Shown in pieces: positions 33,145 through 40,741 of a stretch of DNA of 64,000 bases (position 1 is its first letter; the number at the start of each line of letters is the position of its first letter). Both the position numbers and the translations under genes were made by a program. The DNA is from Amycolatopsis acidicola (lineage in GTDB: Bacteria; Actinomycetota; Actinomycetes; Mycobacteriales; Pseudonocardiaceae), in contig NZ_VMNW02000005.1 in NCBI RefSeq assembly GCF_007713735.2, forward strand, positions 1 through 64,000. The letters run 5' to 3'. Under the pieces are notes generated by a model that had not been told where the DNA came from, searched no databases, and saw only the letters and a program-made list of their open reading frames with translations.

Positions 33145-34833
33145 ATGAGCGACAAGCCATTGCGCGATCAGGAGGGCAACCTCGTGCTGCCGGTCGCCCT
33201 CAGCAGGCGGGGCTTCCTCGTCCGGGCCGGCGCGGTGGGCCTGGCCGCGATGCCGCTGGGCGCGTTCCTCGCCGCGTGCAGCCAGAACCCCGGCGCCAGC
33301 GGGGCGAACGGGGAGATGGCGAAGCTGCGCAAGGGCGGCACCGTCACGTTCGCGATCGACGGCACCAACGGTGTGCTGGACCCGGCCGTCTACACGACAC
33401 TCGGTGACTGGATGGGCGTCGACTGCGTGTGCCGGGGCCTGACCACGATCGACTTCGACTCGACTACACCGAAGATGGCGATGGCGGAGAGTTCGAAGCT
33501 CTCCGATGACGGCAAGACGCTCACATTGACGGTGCGGCAAGGGATCACCTTCCACGACGGCTCCCCGTTCACCGCCCAGGACTGCGTGCGCTCGTTCAAC
33601 CGGCAGCTGCTCGACGCCGACCCGAGCCGCCCCGCCGCCTCGACCCGCCCGCTGCGCGGATCCACGAACCGCAGCGTGACCGGAGTGCGCGCGGTGGACG
33701 AGCGGACTTTCGAGATCAGCCTGTCCCAGCCCGATCTGACGTTCCTCTCCCGGCTGTCCGACCTGTCCGCGCGCATCGTGTCCTCGGCCGCGCTGGACAA
33801 GTACGGGACCGGCATCGGCCAGCACCTCGTGGGCGCCGGGCCGTTCAAGCTCGTGTCCGCCGTGCCGCAGCAGTCGATCACCCTCGAGGCCTACCCCGGC
33901 TACTTCGGGGGCAGTCCGCTCATCGACCGCCTCGTGCTGCAGCAGGTGACCGACCCGTCGTCGCTGAACGCGGGCCTGCAGAGCGGCCAGATCACCGCCT
34001 CGTCTTTCGTCGCGCACTCCGCGGCCAAGGCGCTTTCGGCCAACCCGAAGGTCACGGTCTACAACACCCCGCGCCGTGACGCGATCTTCCTGCTCATGAA
34101 CACCACCGACCCGGCGCTCGCCGACATCCGGGTCCGCCAGGCGATCAACTTCTGCATCGACCGCGCGCAGATCGCGCAGAACGCGTTCTTCGGCTACGCC
34201 GACGAGCCCAAGGGCTACCTGCTGCCGTCGTCGGAGACCGGCTACGACGAGTCGCTCGCGGACCTGTCGGCCTACGACGTGGCGCGCGCGACGCAGCTTG
34301 TCACCAGTGCCGGCGCGGCAGGCCGGGCGATCGAGCTGATCGCCCAGAACAACAACTGGTATCCCAAGGCGGCACAGATCCTGGAGGCGAACCTCAAGGC
34401 CATCGGGCTGGCGCCGGCGGTGAAGCTCTACGACCCCGGCACGTTCTCCAGCAAGGTTTTCGATCTCAAGGGGCACCAGCTGGCCTTGTGGGAGCGCAAC
34501 GGCTACGTGCCCGATCCCGAGGACCTGGTCAACAACATGCTGTCCTCCTCGGGAAGTTACGCCACCCGCGGCACCGGACACGCCACTTTGGACAGTGCGG
34601 CCGTCGGGCAGCTGGACGGCCTGCTCGTGCAGGGCCTGCAGACGAGCGACGCGGCCGCGCGCAAGAGTGCCTACAGTCAGGCGCAGCGGTTCTTCGCCGA
34701 GAAGTTCATGGCGATCTCGATGATCGGGCACTGCCAGAACATCGTCGTCTCCAGCTCGGAGGTGGGCGGGGTCAACGCCGCGGCGCTGTCGAGCCAGCGG
34801 ATGCTGCTGGAGACCGCGGGGTTCAAGGAATGA
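33145..34833 (+). CDS. Family 5 (peptide/nickel-type) ABC solute-binding lipoprotein
   Basis: This 562-residue protein has a Tat-like signal SRRGFLVRAGAVGLAAMP leading to a lipobox LAACSQ, so it is exported folded and anchored. The body shows family 5 phrases (GKTLTLTVRQGITFHDGSPF, FKLVSAVPQQ, AINFCIDRAQIAQN). Ligands in the family range from peptides to opines and amines. GGAGGA precedes the ATG at 33145; the in-frame extension upstream lacks a site. It opens the longest operon of the regulon. Confidence 0.9.
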   Translation: MSDKPLRDQEGNLVLPVALSRRGFLVRAGAVGLAAMPLGAFLAACSQNPGASGANGEMAKLRKGGTVTFAIDGTNGVLDPAVYTTLGDWMGVDCVCRGLTTIDFDSTTPKMAMAESSKLSDDGKTLTLTVRQGITFHDGSPFTAQDCVRSFNRQLLDADPSRPAASTRPLRGSTNRSVTGVRAVDERTFEISLSQPDLTFLSRLSDLSARIVSSAALDKYGTGIGQHLVGAGPFKLVSAVPQQSITLEAYPGYFGGSPLIDRLVLQQVTDPSSLNAGLQSGQITASSFVAHSAAKALSANPKVTVYNTPRRDAIFLLMNTTDPALADIRVRQAINFCIDRAQIAQNAFFGYADEPKGYLLPSSETGYDESLADLSAYDVARATQLVTSAGAAGRAIELIAQNNNWYPKAAQILEANLKAIGLAPAVKLYDPGTFSSKVFDLKGHQLALWERNGYVPDPEDLVNNMLSSSGSYATRGTGHATLDSAAVGQLDGLLVQGLQTSDAAARKSAYSQAQRFFAEKFMAISMIGHCQNIVVSSSEVGGVNAAALSSQRMLLETAGFKE

Positions 34834-35681
34834 CCGCGAGCCTCCTCGCCCGGCGGTGGTCGGCCCGCAGGCTCGCTCGCACCCCGGTCGCGGTGGTGGC
34901 GTGGGCTTTGCTCGCCCTCTACGTCCTGGTGCTGCTGGTCGGCCCGCTCGTGGTGCCGGGCGATCCGCTGGCACAGAACGCGGAACAGCTGCTACCGCCG
35001 TTCTCGCCGGGACATCTGCTCGGCACCGACGACCTCGGCCGTGATCTGCTCCTGCGGCTGCTCTACGGCGGACGGCCGCTGTTGCTGGTCACCGTCGCCA
35101 GCAGCGCGCTGGCCGCGGTCGCGGGGTCGGCGCTCGGCATGGTGGCCGGGTTCTTCGGCCGCGCCGCGGACGGGGTCGTGATGCGCGCGATGGACGTGGT
35201 GCTCGCGTTCCCGCTGGTGCTCGTCGCGATCCTGATGGTCGCCGTGCTCGGTGGCGGAGCGGTGAACACCGCGCTCGCGATCACCGTCTCCCAGATCCCC
35301 TACTTCGCCCGCCTGGCACGGAATCTCACCTTGCGCGAGCGGACACAGGACTACGTCCGCGCGGCCCGCGCGCTGGGTGTTCCCCCGCTGACCATCCTCC
35401 GGCGGGAGATCTTGCCCAACCTCTCGGGAGCACTGCTGGTGCAGGCGACTTCGACGCTCGCGGTCGCGGCGGGACTGGCGTCGGCGCTGTCGTACCTCGG
35501 GCTCGGGCTGGACGCCGCCACCCCGGACTGGGGCTACATGGTCAAGGCGGGGCAGGAGTTCATGTTCTCCAACCCGGGTCTCGTGCTGTGGCCGGGCCTG
35601 CTGATCACGGTGTTCGCGGTCGCCTGCAACTTCGCCGGCGACGATCTCGCCGACGCCTTCGAGACGGGGAGCCGCCGATGA
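34830..35681 (+). CDS. Opp/Dpp-type ABC permease (DppC-like)
   Basis: This 283-residue permease has about six helices, the N-terminal HLLGTDDLGRDLLLRLLYG typical of DppC proteins, and the EAA-loop RAARALGVPPLTILRREILP. It overlaps the binding-protein gene by four bases. Gene order C before B is the reverse of most dpp operons. Confidence 0.9.
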   Translation: MTASLLARRWSARRLARTPVAVVAWALLALYVLVLLVGPLVVPGDPLAQNAEQLLPPFSPGHLLGTDDLGRDLLLRLLYGGRPLLLVTVASSALAAVAGSALGMVAGFFGRAADGVVMRAMDVVLAFPLVLVAILMVAVLGGGAVNTALAITVSQIPYFARLARNLTLRERTQDYVRAARALGVPPLTILRREILPNLSGALLVQATSTLAVAAGLASALSYLGLGLDAATPDWGYMVKAGQEFMFSNPGLVLWPGLLITVFAVACNFAGDDLADAFETGSRR

Positions 35682-36751
35682 CCACGACGGAACGGCCGCC
35701 GGCGCCCGTGGTGGCGCCGCGCCGGGGCGGCGGGCTGCTCGCCTCGCCGGTGCTGCGCCGGTTACTGCTGGTCCCGGTGATCGCGTTCGTGGTCGTCGTG
35801 GTGGTGTTCCTGGTGGTGCACGCGCTGCCGGGGGACGCCGCGCAGCAGCTGGCCGCGACGATGAACGGCGCCACCCCACAGGATTTGGCGGAACTGCGGC
35901 GCAGTCTGGGGCTGGACGGTTCGCTCTTCTCGCAGTTCTGGAGCTACCTCGACGGGCTGGCGCACCTGCGGCTCGGGGAGTCGTTCTACTCGGGCCGCCC
36001 GGTTTCGGAACTGCTCGGCTCGGCGTTGCCGGTGACGATCGAGCTCGCCGTCGCCGCCGGAATCGTGTCCACAGTGGCCGGTGTGCTCACCGGGATCGTG
36101 GCCGCGCGCTATCGCGGCACGTGGCTGGACTCGGTGATCCGCGGCGGGGCGACCGTCGGGTTCAGCCTGCCCTGGTTCGCGCTCGCCGTGCTCGCCGTCG
36201 TGGTGTTCGGCGTCTGGCTGGACTGGCTGCCGATTTTCGGCAGGCTGCCCACGAGTGTCGACTACACGCCCACCACGGGCTTCGTGCTCATCGACGCTTT
36301 CGTCCAGGGGCGGTTCGACCTGATCGGCCCCTGGCTGCAGCACCTGATCCTGCCCGCGCTCACGCTCGCCGCGACGTGCGCCGGGTTCGTCTGCCGCATC
36401 ACCCGCGAGGCCTGCCTGACCGCGTCGGCGCAGGGTTTCGTGCGGACCGCGCGGATGAAGGGGCTCACCGAACGCCGGATCGCGCTCGGGCACGTCCTGC
36501 GCAACGCGGCGGTGCCGATCCTGACGGTCTCGGGACTGCAGTTCGGTTCCCTGCTCGGGGGCGCGGTGATCACCGAGGCCGTCTTCTCCTATCCGGGCGT
36601 CGGCAGCCTGCTCGTCGAGGCGGTCGGGCGGCGTGACTACTTCCTGGTGGAAGGAGCGGCATTGGCGATCGGGCTGCTGTTCACGCTCGTCAACGCCGTG
36701 GTGGACCTGACCGTGCTGGCCATCGACCCGAGGACACGCCGTGCCCACTGA
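35678..36751 (+). CDS. Opp/Dpp-type ABC permease (DppB-like)
   Basis: This 357-residue permease has about six helices, the DppB features LPGDAAQQLAATM and RLGESFYSGRPVSELL, and an EAA-loop RTARMKGLTERRIALGHVLR. It forms the channel with the DppC-like protein. Codon 29 is TTA. Confidence 0.9.
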   Translation: MTTTERPPAPVVAPRRGGGLLASPVLRRLLLVPVIAFVVVVVVFLVVHALPGDAAQQLAATMNGATPQDLAELRRSLGLDGSLFSQFWSYLDGLAHLRLGESFYSGRPVSELLGSALPVTIELAVAAGIVSTVAGVLTGIVAARYRGTWLDSVIRGGATVGFSLPWFALAVLAVVVFGVWLDWLPIFGRLPTSVDYTPTTGFVLIDAFVQGRFDLIGPWLQHLILPALTLAATCAGFVCRITREACLTASAQGFVRTARMKGLTERRIALGHVLRNAAVPILTVSGLQFGSLLGGAVITEAVFSYPGVGSLLVEAVGRRDYFLVEGAALAIGLLFTLVNAVVDLTVLAIDPRTRRAH

Positions 36752-37733
36752 GGAAGTCCTGCGCATTACCGGTCTGAAGGTCGGCTTCGGCGCCGGCGAC
36801 GAACGGGTGCTCGCCGTCGACGGGGTCGATCTCGCGCTGACCCCGGGCAAGGTGCACGCGCTGGTCGGCGAGTCCGGTTCGGGCAAGAGCGTGACCGGGC
36901 TGAGCGTGCTGGGCCTGACGCGGGGTGGGGGCGCGACGATCTCCGGCGAGATCGGCTACGGCGGGCGCAACCTCGTCGAGCTCGCCGAGCCGGGGATGCG
37001 GGCGTTGCGGGGCGCCGAGCTGTCGATGGTCTTCCAGGACCCGATGACGAGTCTCAACCCGCTGCACCGCGTCGGCAGGCAGATCGCCGAGATGGCGCGG
37101 CTGCACGATCATCTGTCCAAAAAGGACGCGATGCGGCGGGCGGCGGAGCTGCTGGACGAGGTCGGGATCCCGGACGCCGGGCGGGCCCTGCGGGCCTACC
37201 CCCACGAGTTCTCCGGCGGGATGCGGCAGCGGGTGATGATCGCCATCGCGCTGGCGTGCCGGCCGAAGGTACTCGTCGCCGACGAGCCGACCACCGCGCT
37301 CGACGTCACCATCCAGGCCCAGATCCTGGGGCTCGTCCGCACCCTGTGCGCCGACCACGGCACCGCCGTGCTGCTGGTGACCCACGACCTCGGGGTGGTG
37401 GCGCGGTACGCCGACGAGGTCAGCGTGATGTACGTGGGCGAGATCGTCGAGACCGGTGCCGTCGCCGACGTACTCTCCGCGCCACGGCATCCCTACACCC
37501 AGGGCCTGCTGGGCGCGATCCCGCGATTGCGGGGCCCGAAACCGGAGCGCCTGCAGACCATTCCCGGCTCGGTGCCCGTGTTCACGGCCGCCGCGGCGGC
37601 ACGGGCCGGCTGCCGGTTCGCCGCCCGCTGCGGCCACGAACACGACCGCTGCGCCCAGCCGCCGCCGACGCGCGAGCTCGCGCCCGGGCGCGCTTTCCGT
37701 TGCTGGCTTGAGGAAAAAGGGAGCACTTCGTGA
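36741..37733 (+). CDS. Oligopeptide-type ABC transporter ATPase (OppD/DppD-like)
   Basis: This 330-residue ATPase has Walker [10 protein letters not shown], signature FSGGMRQR, Walker [13 protein letters not shown] and a C-terminal oligo_HPY region with [14 protein letters not shown] cysteines typical of DppD. It works with the DppF-like subunit encoded at 31493. The start GTG overlaps the permease gene by 11 bases. Confidence 0.93.
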   Translation: MPTEEVLRITGLKVGFGAGDERVLAVDGVDLALTPGKVHALVGESGSGKSVTGLSVLGLTRGGGATISGEIGYGGRNLVELAEPGMRALRGAELSMVFQDPMTSLNPLHRVGRQIAEMARLHDHLSKKDAMRRAAELLDEVGIPDAGRALRAYPHEFSGGMRQRVMIAIALACRPKVLVADEPTTALDVTIQAQILGLVRTLCADHGTAVLLVTHDLGVVARYADEVSVMYVGEIVETGAVADVLSAPRHPYTQGLLGAIPRLRGPKPERLQTIPGSVPVFTAAAAARAGCRFAARCGHEHDRCAQPPPTRELAPGRAFRCWLEEKGSTS

Positions 37734-38497
37734 TCATCGACGCCTACAACACCGCGCAGGACGTGCGTGGCCGGTCCGACTACCTGACCGGGGTGCGGCC
37801 CGGCGAACAGCCCCCGCCGTACAGTCCGTTCGACCCCGGCCGCCTCCTCGAGCAGATGGACGCGGCCGGCGTGGACAAGGCGATGGTGTGCTCGCTGGCG
37901 CAGCGCATCGAGAACGACTTCATCATCGGGCTGGCGGCGAAGTTCCCCGAGCGGCTGTTCGGGTTCGGCCAGGTCCGCCCGCAGGACGACGACGCGCCGG
38001 CCGAGGTCGCGCGGATCGCCGACGCCGGGCTGCCGGGGCTGAAGCTGCACCCGACGTTGCACGGCTACTTCGTCTCCGACCACGGCCTGCTCGACCCGCT
38101 CTTCCGCGTCTGCGCCGAGCGCGGGCTGATCGTGCTGATCAACGCGCTGGACGATCCCTTCTGCCACCCGCTGGCGATCGAGGAGATCGCGAAGGGCTTC
38201 CCGGAGGTGCCGACGATCATCGGGCACATGGGGGCGGTCTGGAACGTGCCCGACGCGATCACGGTCGCCGAGCGCAACCCCAACATCTACCTGGATACTT
38301 CGGCGACCTTGTTGTCGGACGTGCGGCGCGCGTATTCGCGCCTCGGCCCGGAAAAGATCGTCATGGGCACCGAATGGCCGGGGCACGACTTCGACCTGGA
38401 ACGCATGAAGATCGCCAAGGCGATACCCGACGAGGCCGATCGCGCGCTCGTCGAGGGCGCCACCATGGCGCGGCTGCTGGGACTGGCCGATGCGTGA
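37730..38497 (+). CDS. Amidohydrolase-related protein (amidohydrolase 2 family)
   Basis: This 255-residue barrel hydrolase lacks the usual N-terminal HxH (it reads [10 protein letters not shown]) but keeps LKLHPTLHGY, IIGHMGAVWN and a late GTEWPG. The loss of the first metal ligands suggests a changed metal site, as in some decarboxylase or lactonase relatives. It overlaps its neighbours by four and eight bases in the transporter operon. Confidence 0.82.
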   Translation: MIIDAYNTAQDVRGRSDYLTGVRPGEQPPPYSPFDPGRLLEQMDAAGVDKAMVCSLAQRIENDFIIGLAAKFPERLFGFGQVRPQDDDAPAEVARIADAGLPGLKLHPTLHGYFVSDHGLLDPLFRVCAERGLIVLINALDDPFCHPLAIEEIAKGFPEVPTIIGHMGAVWNVPDAITVAERNPNIYLDTSATLLSDVRRAYSRLGPEKIVMGTEWPGHDFDLERMKIAKAIPDEADRALVEGATMARLLGLADA

Positions 38498-39281
38498 GCC
38501 CGAGGTGCCCGCGGAACTGGCGAAGGAACTGGGCGGCAGCGGAACCCCGGTTCGGTGGGAACGGCTGACCGCACCGGAGATCGGCGCGCTGGCCGGGGCG
38601 GTGAACGCGGCGATCGTCCCCGTCGGCGCGACCGAACAGCACGGGCAGCACATGGCCCTGTGCGTGGACACCGAAGTCTCGCAGCACGTCGCGCTCGGCG
38701 TGTCGGCGCTCACCGGAGTACCCGTCGTACCGCCGCTTCAGTTCGGCGTTTCGGGTTCGCACGGCGATTTCCCCGGCACCATCGCGCTGCGCCCGGAGAC
38801 GATGATCCGGCTCGTCGAGGATGTCCTCGATTCGTTGTACGCGTCGGGGATCCGGCAGTTCATCCTGCTCAACGGGCACACCTGGAACAGCGGCGCGCTC
38901 GACGTGTCCGCGGAGAAACTGCGCACCCGCTACGACGACGCCCGCGTCCGCTACCTCGCCTACGTCACGATGTACCCCGGGTCCGAAGTGGACGGACGGG
39001 TCACCTACGGGCGCGCACTGATGCACGCCAACTTCTTCGAGACCTCGCTGATGCTGCACATCGACCCGGACGCGGTGCACATGGACCGGGTGGTTTCGCT
39101 CACCGACACCGACAGCTTCTGGGACTACCGCACGGATCAGGTCAGCCGGAGCGGCGTGTGGGGCCGCGAGATCGACCAGGCCACCGCCGCGCACGGCGCG
39201 GCCGAGATGGCCCGGTGCATCGAGACGACCGCGCGTGCCGTGGCCGCCGCGATCGCCGAACCGTGGCCGCAGCCCCGCTGA
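38490..39281 (+). CDS. Creatininase-family amidohydrolase
   Basis: This 263-residue protein carries the family metal motif VGATEQHGQHM (about 46-56), GSHGDFPGTIAL and LLNGHTWNSG. The family includes creatininase, which opens the cyclic amide of creatinine, and F420/mycofactocin-related peptidases. Given nearby amidohydrolases and an N-methyl-amine-oxidase-like domain, a cyclic amide substrate is plausible but not shown. Confidence 0.87.
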   Translation: MREPEVPAELAKELGGSGTPVRWERLTAPEIGALAGAVNAAIVPVGATEQHGQHMALCVDTEVSQHVALGVSALTGVPVVPPLQFGVSGSHGDFPGTIALRPETMIRLVEDVLDSLYASGIRQFILLNGHTWNSGALDVSAEKLRTRYDDARVRYLAYVTMYPGSEVDGRVTYGRALMHANFFETSLMLHIDPDAVHMDRVVSLTDTDSFWDYRTDQVSRSGVWGREIDQATAAHGAAEMARCIETTARAVAAAIAEPWPQPR

Positions 39282-39295
39282 GACAGGAGAGGCGC

Positions 39296-40741
39296 ATGAC
39301 GCAGACGATCAGCAGGCCGCCGATCGCGGAGCTCGAGCCGATGTTGCTCGGCGGTGCGTGGACGCACGGCGCGGGTGAACTGCTGCCCGTGCTCAACCCC
39401 GCCACCGGAGCGGTCCTCACCCGGACCGGACTGGCCAGGGAGTCCGAAGTGGACTCCGCGGTCGGGGCGGCCGCCGCGGCACACGCCGACGGGCGCTGGC
39501 GGTCACTGCCGCCGGAGCGGCGACGGGAAGTGCTCGTGCGGTTGGCTTCGCTCGTCGAGGCCGCGGCCGAGGACCTGGCGGTGCTGGAGACACTGGACAA
39601 CGGCAAACCGATCGAACGAGCGCGCGGGGACGTGGGACTCGGCCTGGACGCCATCCGCCACTACGCGGGCGCACCCGTGCGCCTCGCTGGGCACGTGCAG
39701 CCGACCGCGCCGGACAGGCACGTCTACACGCTGCGCCAGCCGGTCGGTGTCGCCGCGCTGGTCCTGCCGTGGAACTTCCCGTTCATGATCGCCGCGTGGA
39801 AGATCGCGGCCGCGCTGGCCGCGGGCTGCACTGTCGTGGTCAAACCGGCGGAACAGACCCCGCTGACCACCTTGCGGCTGGCTGCGTTGTGCCTCGAAGC
39901 CGGGGTGCCCGAAGGCGTGGTGAACGTGCTCACCGGCGACGGGCGGACGGGCGCCGCGCTCGTGCGCCACCCCGGTGTCGCCAAGGTTTCCTTCACCGGC
40001 TCGACTCAGGTCGGGCGCGAGGTGATGGCCGCGGCGTCGGCCAGGATCGTCCCGGTCACCCTGGAACTGGGCGGGAAATCGCCGGACATCGTCTTCGCCG
40101 ACGCCGATCTCGGGCGGCTGCTGCCCATGCTCTCGCGGACGATCTTCGCCCACTCCGGCCAGATGTGCACCGCCGGGAGCAGGCTGCTGGTGCACCGGTC
40201 GATCCGGGACGAACTGGTGTCCGCGCTCGTGCCACTCGTGGAAAACCTGCGCGTCGGCGACGGGCTGTCGGGTGGAATCACCGTCGGGCCGCTGGTGTCC
40301 GAGGCGCAGCGCGCACGCGTCACGGGATACCTGGAGCTCGGTGAAGGTGAAGTGCTCACCGGCGGCTCCGCCTTGCCAGGTCCCGGTTTCTTCGTCCAGC
40401 CGACCGTCCTAACCGGAGTGTCGCCGGACTCGCGGACCGCGCGGGAAGAGATCTTCGGCCCGGTGCTGACGGTGTTCGACTTCGACACCGACGCCGAGGC
40501 GCTCGCACTCGCCAACGACACCGAGTACGGCCTCGCCGCCGGTGTGTGGACGCGGGACCTCGGCCGCGCGCACCGGATGGCGGCCGAGCTGGAGGCCGGC
40601 ACGGTGTGGATCAACACCTACAACGAGTTCAACTCCGCCGTGCCGTTCGGCGGGATCAAGCAGTCCGGGTTCGGCCGCGACCTCGGTGACGCGGCGGTGG
40701 AGGGCTTCACCGTCCTCAAGAGCGTCACGGCGGCCTGGTGA
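39296..40741 (+). CDS. NAD(P)-dependent aldehyde dehydrogenase
   Basis: This 481-residue enzyme has PWNFPFMIAAWK, the cofactor loop FTGSTQVGRE, the catalytic glutamate in LELGGKSP and the catalytic cysteine in SGQMCTAGS. It should oxidise an aldehyde to the acid, most simply the aldehyde released by the amine oxidase of this regulon (46039) or by the fused flavin domain encoded next. ACAGGAGAG precedes the ATG; the GTGA at its end starts the next gene. Confidence 0.93.
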   Translation: MTQTISRPPIAELEPMLLGGAWTHGAGELLPVLNPATGAVLTRTGLARESEVDSAVGAAAAAHADGRWRSLPPERRREVLVRLASLVEAAAEDLAVLETLDNGKPIERARGDVGLGLDAIRHYAGAPVRLAGHVQPTAPDRHVYTLRQPVGVAALVLPWNFPFMIAAWKIAAALAAGCTVVVKPAEQTPLTTLRLAALCLEAGVPEGVVNVLTGDGRTGAALVRHPGVAKVSFTGSTQVGREVMAAASARIVPVTLELGGKSPDIVFADADLGRLLPMLSRTIFAHSGQMCTAGSRLLVHRSIRDELVSALVPLVENLRVGDGLSGGITVGPLVSEAQRARVTGYLELGEGEVLTGGSALPGPGFFVQPTVLTGVSPDSRTAREEIFGPVLTVFDFDTDAEALALANDTEYGLAAGVWTRDLGRAHRMAAELEAGTVWINTYNEFNSAVPFGGIKQSGFGRDLGDAAVEGFTVLKSVTAAW

